DNA of 64,000 nucleotides from Gerris lacustris. Its lineage: Eukaryota; Arthropoda; Insecta; Hemiptera; Gerridae. Both the position numbers and the translations under genes were made by a program. The notes beneath the pieces are model-generated. The model was not told where the DNA came from. It searched no databases and saw only the letters and a program-made list of their open reading frames with translations. Where the stretch lies: contig OX578282.1 in the NCBI GenBank assembly GCA_951217055.1, forward strand, positions 21,573,106 through 21,637,105, in the 5' to 3' direction. This document shows positions 20,776 to 33,265 of this stretch, in pieces (the stretch's first letter is position 1; the number at the start of each line of letters is the position of its first letter).

Positions 20776-23700
20776 AGAAAGGTAGGGATATTTATCCCTA
20801 ATATTCGATACATCGATTGTTAATTTAAATAGTTTTTATTATGAAATGTTTTTATTTTTTATCAATAGTTTTAAGTACCTTATAAAGTTTTATATTTTTG
20901 TTTTGTTCAAAAATAAATTGAGTAAATAAAAGAAAATTATTTCCCTTATATGGGACGAAATAAACATTTCACAATAGTATTTTAACCAAATACTTGATAC
21001 TAATAAAGAATAAAAATGGGGCTGAATTCAATTGTCTTCCTATAAAATTTGAATAACTATCACAGAAGATTTGTTATTGATTAACATTATTCATAAAGCA
21101 AGATAACGAATACAAATATTTTTATTTGATCTAACTAACTATGTTCCGCCACATCTTATTCATGACTTTAGCCTGTAATTGCTAATGAAATAAGTATTTA
21201 GCAATTGTTGTAGATAAAAATATTAGTATATGACAAGAGTGTTTCTTTAATATTATTATAGTACTACCAAGTATTGATATTGGTTCAAATTGAATCAAAA
21301 CTATACCTGAATAAGTAATTTATACCCTTAGATATTAGTATATAAAGTAAACATGTAATTATCCATTACATTTTAACAATTTCATTACTTACTTGATAAG
21401 AGCTTCAGATGAACTAGAACCAAAACATAATTGCAGAAATAAAATGGACGAGACAGAGTTGTCCACCGCAAATCTACAGTTCTAACCTAAATACCAACAG
21501 AAAAAAGAATAATATACCCAAAAATTAGTGATCCAAACAATAAATATTTTAATCAAACTGATCTTCGTTTAGAACTGACACTAATTGCCAATTAATTAAA
21601 ATATACATGATGTAATTAAATCTAATAAATAGCTTAGTTTAAAAAATTAAACGTATTTAATATGTCCATTAAATTCTTGTTCTAATCTGAGATCTAATAA
21701 AAGCATAATAATAACAAATCTTCATTTAGAAAAAAATAACTAATACTTATATACTATATATTAGTGGTAATTTATTTAGTTTCTAAATTACATTTTTAAA
21801 TTAAAAGAGAAATATTTTTACATAGACTACATTGCAATTAATTAATTTTAATGTAAGATGATTCAATTCTTGTGATAAAAATATATTCTTTGGTTATTTC
21901 TAGTTAAAATTCAAATGTCCAATTATCTCATTATTTTTTTATTAAATTATTACAATCATAACCTACAATTGAATTAATTATTAAAATAATTAATATTTCT
22001 AAACATTGTATCATGTTACATATCATGCTTAAGAATCTCGAGATATCCAATGCTTCTACTATTTAATGAACTTAATTTTGTTTACCAAACTATTTTAAAT
22101 TTAGACAAATTTGCTCCTTTTAGGTCCTCGGCAAATAAGTGGTTTTAAAAATTGGTCTGTGTATAGACGCCTCGAGCATAAACTACTAAACTACGGTGAA
22201 ATTTGGTCTAAATTAAACTTAAGTCTTAAAAGCACATACATCAGCTCAGTTCTTTGTTTTTAAAGTTGACACATGATACTCCCCTTAGTTTATATTTTAG
22301 AGCCATTTTGTACTCTATTTACATTTTCGTTTTCCGCATTTTGTCAGCACATTTTTATAGTCTACATATTTCTCTGAAACTATGTATCCATCGTTAGGTA
22401 TTTTAGTGCGAATGCATTCAAGTTGGTGTTATAATAAAGTGCTAAGTCTTTCGGCGATGACTGCTTTTCAGTGAGCGTAGGTCCCTGTAGCAGTTTATGT
22501 TAAAACACTTATCAGAGCAACATGTACTCCCTTGAAAATGGTTCTATCATTAGGAGAGAAACCGCGGTACCACCCCTACTGAGACGCGGCTACTGTCAGA
22601 AGACTAGCACTTAATTATATGAACATCGTTAAACCATAAGATCAATTCACAGCTAATACTTCAGCAGACTCAACTAGAAGAATATACTAAAGTAAATGGA
22701 CGAGGAGCTGTGCACTTTGTACATAATATCTGCCACTTTAAAGCCACTACATGAATTATTATTATTTTATCTTTAAGATCTTGTCTTCTCTGTTATTATT
22801 TAAAATTTAAACATTTTTCAATTAATGTTTATAATTTTATGAGAACATGAAACTCTTCATAAACTTGCGTTTTATGAATCTAATTTTTCCCCCCTTAATA
22901 TATTCAAGACTTTTTGCTCTTAAATGTTATTTTTTCGACCTCTTTAACCTGTGACCACTGACCACTTATAAATAAAAATAGTAACTACGAAATGTAAATA
23001 CTAATTTTCTACATTAATCTCCTTGGAATGAACTATTCTTGAACACATAAGCTTTCGTTTTTCTTATCCTAAGGACATCACACGACTCTATACACATTCT
23101 TCTTTTCATTTAATGTCTTCACGACATTACCTGTCTTAAAAACATGCGATTGCATTTTCTTTTAATCACTTTGATATATTACCGACTTTCAAACAATCCA
23201 GCATTGCTTGTACTTCTTTAATGTTTGATAAAAGGCATCTGGGTTTCATTCTGGAAGTGGTGAGGAGGTTATTTAACAAAAATACGAGGTGAACTAAATG
23301 CCAAACAAGAAAACATGTCTGCCCTCGTGATTAACTCTGTAGATGTATAAAGTAGTTGACACTTCTATACTAAATTATCTAATCAAAGGATTAGGTATAA
23401 TATAATACTTCGAGCATATTACTTGGTGTTACAGCCTGCAAAAGGCCCTTGGATACTTTGAAATCTGAGAACTGTGGAGGCAATCGACAGACCTAAGTCT
23501 CTATCACTAATTATTATAATATAGGTATAACTAGGCATCGCGTGGCTCTATCATTGAGCGTATTGCAATAAAATACTAAATAATTAAGAAATTTATAAAT
23601 CATGATTAATGTCATAGTTGAAGATACGTGGAAAAGGTAGTGTGGGGGTACTTGGTACAAACCTCTCCTTCCTAGATAAACCTATACTACACGCGTATAA

Positions 23701-25404
23701 GAATCTTAAGCAGTAGCTTTTAAACTATTTATTATAAATGTATCACTTAACTTCTCAAAAACCTCAGCTTGTATCAAGTTGAAATTTTACATGTACTTTA
23801 GACGTTAGATATGAAGTGTTATTAAAATCGTTGAGTTAGAACGTAAGATATCGGTAAAAACTTTATTTTCTCTACTTTAAACATTTAGGTCAGCTTTAAT
23901 ATAGTTTTAACGATTTTTATTAATTCATAACGGTGTTGCTGTTGGTTTTTCTAAAAAGGTTCGTCTCATCGAATAGGTGATGATAGAATCTTTTCCCGTC
24001 TTGAAATTCCAATTTTAAATTTAAAGCTCACGTTTACGCGAGCGTTGCGCGCGATCTCTTGGACGGGTAACGCTGTCCAACGAATTTAGCCTGAACATTA
24101 GTAAAAGGAACATATATACCACATTTCAACTAAATCGGTCAACTTTTACTCAAGTTATTGTCGGACACGTAAGCGTCACTGACACAGACAGACAAGATGC
24201 TTAGTTTGTTAAATGACATTAAATATTTATTTGTAAGAAATAGGAGCGTCAGCGGAGTGTCAGCGTAAGTAAAATACAAGAAATAGTCATAATAAAGCGA
24301 CGTTCGTTTCTTCTTTCTTTTTTCACCCGAGGAATTGAACACTATTGGGTTCTAAACCCGAAGACATGTACCACGTAAGACATAGGTTTGGTAGGTACGT
24401 TGACTAAACCCGATACACGTACGCTGAATAGGAGGGAATCAGCCATTTCGCACGCACTTGAGAAAGAATGAACACATTCAAGAATGTATACGGGATATTT
24501 TTGAATACACTAATGGCACAAAGAAATAGATTTGCAATTAATTTGATATATTTTAGTTCTTTGTGTTAAGTTCAGAAGAAAACTAGAAGTTAAAGGCTGG
24601 CATTGTACAATATATGTAGTTGCTTTTGGAGGAATGTCTTTTTATAAACATCTGAACATTAGTTCATTCCTGGACGATGAGAGCAGCAATTTAACTCATC
24701 TATTCTACGGGAACATCAGTGTGAAATACCAACAGAAAGAGAGAACAAATTATAAAATAAATAAATAAGATAAATAATCAAAAGTAAAGATCTAAATAAT
24801 TTGTTGAAGGTTTCAGGTTAAAGAAAACTTCAAAATACAAGCGTGCATGTTGATTAGTTTTAAAAAAGGGAGAAAGGTCTCAACATGTAATGGAATTAAC
24901 GGTTTCCTGTGTTGATGCCAGATCATAGGAATAGAAACAAGCTCCTGTACCTCCCAACCCCAACTAATTATCTACAAGATGCATGGCTTTGTTGTTTTTT
25001 TTTTAAACTCCTCTTCCCTGTTTTCTAAATAAATGTGTATATCTCCAATAACCACTCTATTTTGTCTTCTTTATAATAAAATAAAACTCTAAAAATAAAA
25101 ACTTAGTAGGGATAAGATGTAAATAGTTTCGTTTCAACGCCCAATAAATAATGGGATCAGGCTTTTTATATATTTGATTAAAGAATTAAAACTAAATATA
25201 TTGCTACTTTAAATTATATATATTTGTGAATGAAATCAATATACAATATGTATGTTCGAGGGTAGTTTGATGTAGGTAAACTTATTTCTGGTTGCAACGG
25301 AATCATGTCGATTTAAATTTAAATTTATTTTTGTATTTAATGAAAGTATGTTTATATATTTATTTTAGATAAGTCAATATAAAGTATCAATTTTTTTTTA
25401 TTAA
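20776..25404. other. Long AT-rich stretch without recognised gene
   Basis: No frame here exceeds about 70 codons with any recognisable content. Segments with higher GC at 22440-22620 and 23990-24190 look like old non-coding repeats; the second ends in a GACACAGACAGACAAG tract. 24330-24420 has ACCCGAAGACAT and TAAACCCG blocks reminiscent of the 3' part of the SINE at 35681, but the match is weak. Confidence 0.6.
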
Positions 25405-25640
25405 TGGTTGGAGGTGTTTGATGGTGTTTAAATTGGTCAGAGGTGGTTAGACGTGGTTCGATTTGGTTAAAGGGGGTTAGAGGTAGTTAAAGGGGGTTAG
25501 AGGTGGTTAGTGGTGATTGGAGGTGGTTGGTGTGGCTCTAGCCCCCTACAACTACGTTAACCACCTTGAACCACCTCTAACCACCTCCAACCACTAAAAC
25601 CATCTTCAACCCCCTCCAACCACCTGGACAGACCCCCTCC
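25405..25640. repeat. G-rich/C-rich inverted minisatellite
   Basis: From 25405 to about 25535 the plus strand iterates a degenerate 10-bp motif, GGTTAGAGGT, with variants GGTTGGAGGT and GGTTAAAGGG. From 25555 to about 25630 it iterates the complement (CCACCTCTAACCACCTCCAA). The two arms could pair into a long hairpin, and the left arm has many evenly spaced GG pairs that could form a G-quadruplex. It is non-coding. Confidence 0.85.
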
Positions 25641-26012
25641 CCTCCCAATTAAGGTAAAAAGTGACAGTTGCCAACCCCTCTTATAACATTCAAAATGCAT
25701 AAGTTATGGCAGCTCAATTTTTCATTTGTGCTGATTTCATCATCACTTTGGAAAAAATAATATATTCAATTTTAGTAGCTTGTAACACTTTGATAACAAA
25801 CTCACTTTGGTAAAAAAAAGGTGCATGTAAAGTAAATTTACTCAAAAGATTTTACATGTTATTTACAATGTATTGAGAATAAATTTAATAATCGAAAAAT
25901 AATAGCTTGAAAACTAATATTGATAGACCATGGGGTAATAAGGCATTTCCGCAGGAAATTCAATGTAGAATCACCTCCTTATCAGCGTCCATGCTTAGCA
26001 ATATATATATTT

Positions 26013-26014
<2 letters not shown>

Positions 26015-26094
<80 letters not shown>
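26015..26094. repeat. (TA)n microsatellite
   Basis: About 40 TA dinucleotides, flanked by shorter AT runs at 25999-26010 and 26101-26116. The overlapping frames encode only Ile-Tyr repeats. Confidence 0.97.
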
Positions 26095-26095
<1 letters not shown>

Positions 26096-26379
26096 GGTAT
26101 ATGATATATATATATTTGGGTGTGTGTGTATTTGTCTAAATGATCATTATTTATGAAGTAGGAAATTGATTTTGAAGTTCTCGGAAATTATTAGTTTGTT
26201 GAAAATTAAGTTTTGTTCAAATTTACAATCGGATTCTGTTTAATTTTACGACTTTATTGAGGAATTACTGCGTCCCTTTCATTTAGTGGTTTTCAGGGTT
26301 GTATCCGGAAGACTTAACTTCATCGCTTTAATATAATACAGATAGATTTTAGATTTGTACAAAAGCCTTATTCCTTTCT

Positions 26380-26830
26380 AAAATGGGATTCCATAGACGA
26401 GTGTCATCAAGAGGAAGGTGGGTTTCGGACACTCACTTCATTGCACACTTAAGTGGAGGAGTATGGGCAGGGGAAACGAAGGGATGGAACGTACTTCTTT
26501 GTCCCTAGCCTCCACGAGGACTCGTTCTATGCCATAGAAAAAGGAAGGAAAATTTCGTTCAACTCTAATTTCATATGAAGTGTTGGTTAGGAGGGTCTGG
26601 GAATCCTCTTAATGAAATTAATTCTTCGGTCCCTTCCAGTGTGAAAACGGTTTTCCCCGCTGCTAACCAGACCCGGAGTATTTTTCAAAGTGAACCTACA
26701 ACCCCTGCCTCCGAGCCAACCCAATGTCTAGGGTTGTTTCTAACTCCGGAAACCTTAGCCTATAAATTACTGGATTCTACGAATTCCTTGGCTACTCTAA
26801 AGGGTGGATTCTTTTGACAAAAACTCTCTC
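26380..26830 (+). other. GC-richer segment with 80-codon frame, unknown
   Basis: The segment has higher GC than its neighbours and contains an open frame at 26575-26817 starting MKCWLGGSGNPLNEINSSVP. The peptide is rich in Ser, Thr, Pro and Asn and has no motif I recognise. I see no terminal repeats around it. It may be a fragment of unique or formerly coding DNA, but chance cannot be excluded. Confidence 0.2.
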
Positions 26831-28885
26831 CATACTTGCAATTCTCATCCCTAACTCTACTTCACTTGTATACGCTTTGTAAGCTTGTCTTAAAAACTTA
26901 AAATTATCAACATTAATATCTATTTATAAAATAATTTTCTGACTAATATACTCAGTGACAGGTATGTGGTTCATTGAGAGTTAATTAAATACAATTTGAG
27001 GTTAGCGAGGATCAGTAAAAATTAAAAATAAACTGCGTGAACTATTCTTGCTACACACATTTTGCACAGTCTGTCAGCCAATGCTGCATTGTCCATGGAT
27101 ATAATGGATTGGTATCGCAGAAAAAGTTTCTTTTTGCTATAGAGGTCCGGCTGAGAAAGCTAAAAGAAAAGGTTTTGGTCCATCCATTAGTTGGTCAACG
27201 ATTGTTAAGTTTAAATTTGAAGGAATGGTAAAAACATGTAAAGATTTTAAAAATGAAAATATGATTAAAACAAAATGTTTTTATATAGAAAAAATTGTGT
27301 ATCCTAAGAATTTGATTGGGTGTTATATATAAGCTTGTATAGTAACTGAAGTTAATATCAGTGATAAGGAGAAAATGAATGCCTTTTTACAAAAAAAAAA
27401 AATCATTTTAAAGCTATATGAAGAACTAATTACCACGAAAGACGAGAAAGAGAGATTGTTCAGCTAAATTAATAGAGGTGACAAATAAATCGCTTTTGCG
27501 AACGCTTTCTTATCTTTGCAATTATTCTATTCCACAGGCGATAATCGCGCCTTCAATAGACAAAAATTGTTTCCCCGCTTCGGCTAAGGGGTCGAAAAAC
27601 CGCTCGTGTGAACCTAAGAAGTCGAGGTCAATAAAAAAAAATTGACACTAACATTTGAATTTGCTGCTTATGAAGCCGCGGCTAATGTAAAACTTTATGT
27701 AAGGGGGCTGAATGTTTGGTTCTAACAAATATAAGGTATTATGGAGAGACGCAGGAGGGTTAAGACCTTGGGAATCTTTAATTTCTCCCTCAAATGTACA
27801 GAAGCTCATCCAAATTGCAACTAAATTATTCATTAATTGCTTTAAATTTTGTATGTCTATATATTTTCTTTGTCCATGAGAATTTTTCGGAATAAAGAAT
27901 AACTATGGGTATAAATGTAAAGTATGAACAATTTTAACCACTCACCAACTCTTAAAACTCTACTAAAATCCAGGAGTGAGGACAGAAGTCTTTATAGATT
28001 CTTGGACAAACATAACTCTTGTTGTTGTGACTTTTCCAAGGAAAAAGCTGTCCGTTTTCATTATTTCCTTTTCCCAAGTGAAAGGGGAAAAACTCCTAGA
28101 GTTCCCTGTCAAAGTTTATATTAAAGTATCGTCGCAAGATACACAGATAGAGGGGAATGGAAAAAGAGCTTTGTTTGCCAAACTGAATCTCCCTTCGTCC
28201 GGTTTCAACCTACAATAGAATAATAGTATCATCCTTGTTGCTCTTTTTATAAACTCCTTGAGCAAAAAGAAGATTTCTTATTGTGTGATTAGTATGTTTT
28301 GTAAATTTATCAGGGTTTCGACAGACCTGTTTTGACTTAAGTTGTATGATCAACATCGGCAATTCGAAAATCCGTAAGTTTTATACTTAGTCAACACTAT
28401 GTTTCATTAATGAGAATTTTTATAATTAGCATGTACATTAATAATTAGAAATTAGTAGCTAGAAGTTAAATAGACCAAAAACAGTGTCCAAAAAGGACAA
28501 AATTTGTCCATTCATAAAATTTGGTTGAATACAGATATTCAACCCCCGCACTATTTTAAAGAGTGGAATAACGTTCATTTAAAGAAGTAGATGTATTTAA
28601 ATAAGGTGTCTTTATATACGTATATTCCATCAGCATTCAGGTCCATTGAATATTTTTCTAGGGAGGTATGATGGGTTTTATTGTGAAAAAGACAGAATTT
28701 TTTTCCATCCTACTCGATACTCTTATTTAACTAATTTAATAAAATTTTATTAATTACCTCTTTCCCTTTCCTACATAAACATTTCAGATTATTAACTCTA
28801 CTGCCTGGACGAATTTTGCCTTTTCTCAATCTCCTATTTTATTCGTTCTAAATGCTATAAATTAAAACAAAATGATATTGCTTCC
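26831..28885. other. No recognised gene
   Basis: Short frames at 27037-27231 and 27976-28218 give unassigned peptides. The second begins MRTEVFIDSWTNITLVVVTF and lies in a slightly GC-richer block. Otherwise the sequence is AT-rich, with a mixed-composition patch at 27490-27640 that may be an old element. Confidence 0.5.
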
Positions 28886-29310
28886 AAGCTTACCGAAGGT
28901 AACGGAAGCTATGTGATCGTTCTGATAAACGAAAATATTTTATGTCTCTGATTTCGAAAATCCCAAGACAGAAATCCGTTTCAGACATCAGGGAACATTT
29001 TTGGTTCCGTGTCTGTCTGTCGGTCTGTCGTTCAATTTTTGCGAACCAACATATCTTAAAAACTACACGTCCAATTTTAATGGAATTTGGATGGAAGGTC
29101 ATAATTAGCCCATTGTTGGTCCCATATAAGTTTCGTCCTTATGCGCTCGTTTGTTTCTCTTCCATTTTCACACAAACATACATTTATTTATACCTATAGC
29201 TTCAAAAGTACTAATCTGATTTGTAGGAAACTTTTATAGTTAATCGAAAGTAACCCCCAGATAGCTCCAGATTAATTTGAACCGTCTGCGCTCTTTAACT
29301 ATTCCTAAAT
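28886..29310 (-). repeat. F-family copy, left arm of a head-to-head pair
   Basis: It starts AAGCTTACCGAAGGTAACGG and contains CCGTGTCTGTCTGTCGGTCT, ATCTTAAAAACTACACGTCC and TTCAAAAGTACTAATCTGAT. It ends CCAGATTAATTTGAACCGTC. The reverse complement of this whole block follows at 29535-30000. The overlapping frames at 28890-29199 are by-products of the repeat. Confidence 0.85.
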
Positions 29311-29534
29311 TGATACCTTAATTCGTGTAAAAATCAACACATTTTTGACAGATTAAAAAATTAGACTGCCAATTGATGTGGCACATAGCTTCCTCGCATC
29401 CTATCTCGTACTTTATTGATTCTATATTTTTTTACAAGCCATTATTGTCTAATTTGTTTAATTGTTTCCTCCGTTTTCTTAATCTGTCAAAATTGTTTGG
29501 GTTTTTTACGTAAATTAAAGTATCAATGTAGAAA
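29311..29534. repeat. Spacer of the F-family inverted pair
   Basis: It contains TTTTTGACAGATTAAAAAAT and its near complement TTTTTAATCTGT-type ends, plus TGCCAATTGATGTGGCACAT followed by CCTCGCATCC. The latter block recurs inverted at about 30005-30105, so the loop itself carries a further inverted module. Confidence 0.65.
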
Positions 29535-30105
29535 AGTTAAAGAGCGCAGACGGTTCAAATTAATCTAGGTCTATCTATACGGGCTACTTTCGATAAACTA
29601 TAAAAGTTTCATACAAATCAGAGAAGTCCTTTTGAAGCTATAGGTGTAAATAAATGTATGTTTGTGCGCATGTGGAAGAGAAACAAATGATCGCAGAAGG
29701 TTGAAACTTATATGGGACCAACAATGAGCTAATTATGACCTACCATCCAAATTTCATTAAAATTGGACGTGCAGTTTTTAAGATATGTTGGTTCACAAAA
29801 ATTGAAGGACAGACCGACAGACTGACAGACTGACAGACCGACAGACCGACAGACCGACGGACAGACATGGAACCATAAATGATCCCTGATGTCTGAAACG
29901 AATTTCAGTCTTAGAATTTTTGAAATCGGAGACCTAAAAATTTATCGTCTTTCAGAACGATTACTTAGCTTCCGTTACCCTCGGTGAACTCGGAAAAAAC
30001 GGGGGAAATAATTAAACAAATAAGACAATAATGGCTTGAAAAAGCTTAAAATCAAAAAGCTTAATCTAGGATGTGAGCCATGTGCCACACCAATTGGCAG
30101 TCTAT
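29535..30105 (+). repeat. F-family copy, right arm of a head-to-head pair
   Basis: It starts AGTTAAAGAGCGCAGACGGT and carries a long run of GACAGACC-type tetramers (about 29808-29866). It ends GCTTCCGTTACCCTCGGTGA. Beyond 30000 it continues into TAATGGCTTGAAAAAGC and GTGCCACACCAATTGGCAGT, the inverted partner of the spacer block near 29360. Confidence 0.85.
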
Positions 30106-30358
30106 TTAAAATAGTTAATGATTAAACATTTTCCATGTTATTATTACCTAGTGGAATACTAGGTCTTCCGGTATTCAATATTTTCTACCAAACCTTGGTC
30201 CAACTTACTAAAAGAAAGGACGTAGGTCACGATTACTATGGAAATAAACCTTGAATGCCTTTGAGGAAGACCTTATACAGACAGTGCAGGTGCAGGCAGC
30301 CAACTACCTCTTTTTAAGGACTACTAATAATTGAAATGTGCCAGAACAGGTGGTAAGC

Positions 30359-30395
30359 CTGATGACGGGAGAAATAATGACTTCCGAAACGATCT
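30359..30395 (+). other. Hammerhead-like RNA fold
   Basis: CTGATGA, C, stem GGGAG, nine-base loop, stem CTTCC, then GAAAC and GATC. The first and last boxes match the hammerhead consensus exactly. There is one extra base before stem II, and the expected GTC cleavage triplet reads GATC. A 10-kb neighbour (10429) and 37503-37536 show the same architecture. Confidence 0.4.
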
Positions 30396-31574
30396 TAGGT
30401 CATATCAATTAAGAAAATAGATGATTCTAAATAAAAATTAATTAAGAAATAATTAATTATTAGGATTCCCAATAGGTTATAAATAAGGTTAGGCAGATTT
30501 TAGAAAACAAAACTGCAGTGAGCCTAAATAGATAAGTGCAAGGAAAAACCTACATCACTACTATAATTTTTTCCATTCTGACAAAATATTCTTTCTTCGT
30601 GGCCGCAGAGAAATAAGTAGAAATGTATATTGTCTTAGTAAGAATTAACTTCTACATTGTGTGAGGTTAAGAAATCTTTATTGTAGCCAAGATGGAAATT
30701 CCAACTCTATATATTCAAAAGATAGTTCGCAATTTTGCTGGGTACGTAGCATAATCTTGTTGGAGTTATTTATTAAATAGATTTTTGTTAACACTAGGTG
30801 GACCAGTTAATCCTTACAACCTTTGCTTTTGCACACCCTTTCTCACAAATGTTTATTAATCCTTTAGAAAAAATCTTTTGTGAAAATATGTCTCCCTTGG
30901 TGTTATTAATAGCTTTTTTACAATCTGTTCTGTGTCATCCTAAGTATAAAGTGATTATGTAGATTTTATTGTTAATAAGATTAAAGGATAATACTTTTTC
31001 AGATGTTGCTTAGATGTTTAATTCTAAAAAACAGTTATAATGAGAATGTGTTACCTTTTTATGAAAGAAGCAGGCTGCATTCGTTTATCCGGCCACCATG
31101 GCATTTGCAGAAATGTTGTCTTCATTGAAACTACTCTGAAAATTATTATAAAGAGTATTAAAATACATACATAAAACGAAAAAGAGCATTTGTTTTCTTG
31201 AAATACCATTTTTATTTTTTTATTTTTTTGTGGGGTGCCTAATATTTATTATTGTAAAAAAATCATGCATTGATCATTTTAAAAGGGGTGAGATTTCAAA
31301 GAATGATACTCTTTCAACTCGTCAGTGTCAACTTGATAGTTACATATACCTGTTTTTACATTTTTTTTTTTACTGTTCTTACAATATTTTTATTTTGATC
31401 TACTGCTCTTTCATTTTATTTATTTAATGCTCTTCGATGTCAACTTTTCAGATAAATGCCTCTTTTTACATCCCAATATCCCAATTTTCTTTTATTGTTC
31501 AATTAGCCCAAGAGATAGCGTGTATTGACTAACATCGAGCTAGAATTTTGTTTAGATAATTTTTCGGTGCTCTT

Positions 31575-31612
31575 ACCAAGCTATGTTCCCCATCTGCGGG
31601 ATATAGCTTGGT
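31575..31612. repeat. Short hairpin
   Basis: ACCAAGCTAT (31575-31584) pairs exactly with ATAGCTTGGT (31603-31612) around an 18-base loop. It may be a small foldback relic; its function is unknown. Confidence 0.7.
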
Positions 31613-32024
31613 CATAAGCTATATCATATGTTAAAAAAATAGACCGGTGGAGAGCGGCCATGTCCCCGTCATTTTGGCGGGCAATGTGATCTTCATGAAC
31701 CTGTGAAAATTAGTAGAAAAAAACAATCCACAAAAAATTAATTTGGCATTAGTATATGTATTTATTGTTAAATTATTATAACAATGTAACTTAAATTGAT
31801 AAATTAAAACAGTTATCTATGGATTATTAAATATCCCTGCCAACAATTAGTGAAATCCTGGAGTTTTGACAGTTTTTTGTGGGTCCGTGTTTTATAAGAG
31901 GATGTAGAGAAACGATAAGCTAGGAAAGATATTAAATTCTCGTGGGGGTTTTCTCCGTCTTGATCTGGCTAGAACGTGTTCAGACTTCCTGGGTATGTTG
32001 TCTTGATGCAATCGTACGATTCCT

Positions 32025-32035
32025 CCCCCCCCCCC
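32025..32035. repeat. poly-C tract
   Basis: An 11-base C run in a pyrimidine-rich stretch. Confidence 0.9.
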
Positions 32036-32189
32036 TCCTTTCCCTTCTGTACAGAAAATACAGAAAAACATCCCGACTGTTGTATTCACTTCATATCACA
32101 AAGTATAAGAACCCCTCACGAAGACGTTTGGAGTAAACCTTCTTCCATATATATCTCGACTATTGCTGCATTTTCTCTCTACTTCTCCT

Positions 32190-32206
32190 CCCCCCCCCCC
32201 CCCCCC
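32190..32206. repeat. poly-C tract
   Basis: A 17-base C run that gives artificial proline or glycine runs in the overlapping frames of both strands. Confidence 0.95.
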
Positions 32207-32479
32207 ACTCTCCCACTCTCCCAACGTACATTTTGGACCTGATATAATTTGATAAAGGATGAAAGGATAGGTTCTTACCAATGGTACAAGTGTAGAAAGT
32301 AAATCAGTCTGCACGATTCCTTTTTGCTGAAAAGACAATGTTAGACTCTTTTGTACATGTCATGACAAATTAGAACTTAAAGATATGTAAACATGTTGAC
32401 ATTGAAAAGTAGAATTGTAGAATGTTTGATCTTTCTTAGTGGGGTATTCTTTTACTCATTTATTGAGCTGAGCGAAGCG

Positions 32480-32790
32480 AAGCACTTATACTACACTTTG
32501 CATTTGGTTGGACACATACTCCTCCTGAACGGCTGAACCGATCCGCACAAAATTCGTCACGGTCATAGTGAATAACCACAAGAAGGTATAAATCTGAAAT
32601 GGTCCAAATTGGTACACAGGGGTAAGGGGTACAAACGTTATAATATTTTATGCCCTTCATGATGCATGTCGTTGGAAAACTCTTTAAGAGTACAGTTGTT
32701 ATGTTCACTTTTGTCATATTTTCATTTAAGAGGGGGGGAGGGTGAAATAGAAAAACAGGGAAAAAAATGTTTTATAATTAAAAATGAGAA
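32480..32790 (+). repeat. Third copy of the 8.1-kb 260-bp repeat
   Basis: GGTACACAGGGGTAAGGGGT, CCCTTCATGATGCATGTCGT, CTCTTTAAGAGTACAGTTGT and TTGTCATATTTTCATTTAAG match 8183-8330. Upstream, AGCGAAGCGAAGCAC and GGCTGAACCGATCCGCACAA suggest a more complete 5' part than the copies at 8.1 kb. Confidence 0.8.
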
Positions 32791-33174
32791 ATATTACTAT
32801 TTTTGATCCGATTTCAGCTGTTAATTAAAAAAAAGAAAATACGTATTTTTTAAAATTAAAATGCATGCTCAGCTCAATATTGCAATCAGGAAACTGCATT
32901 GCACACCTTGTCATCATGAAAGTTTTTTTATTAATTTAAAAAAAAAGAAGAAAGTTTTTTCTTTGGCCAGTCAAAAAATTCATAAGATTTAAAAATCTTA
33001 AAATTAGATTTATCAAAAATATTTTTCGTCTTGATAAGTATTTTTGGTAAAATTAAATTATTTTCTAGCAGCTTTTGGAGGATGAAACCCCCTCTGAAAA
33101 ATCTCTGGCTTTGCCATCCTGCCGATTGAAAAACTAAGGTTACTTCCTCCAAGCAAGGTACTCACTTTCTGTGT

Positions 33175-33265
33175 GTCCATCAAGCTTGCTTAGAGGATAG
33201 AGCACTAGAACATGGATTATTAAACCGGGTTTGCACCCTTGGATCTGCTTCGGACTTTATTTTAA
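33175..33265 (+). repeat. tRNA-derived SINE head, degenerate
   Basis: GCTTAGAGGATAGAGCAC resembles a tRNA A box, and about 40 bases on, ACCGGGTTTGCACCC resembles a mutated B box. The spacing fits a tRNA. The T-arm loop is no longer GTTCGA, so it is not a functional tRNA. It is probably the head of an old SINE whose body is not recognisable downstream. Confidence 0.4.

Noticed and set aside
25405..25540. Interstitial telomere repeat
   Set aside because: The motif is a degenerate 10-mer with GGTTAGAGGT and not a run of TTAGG or TTAGGG, and it switches to its complement.
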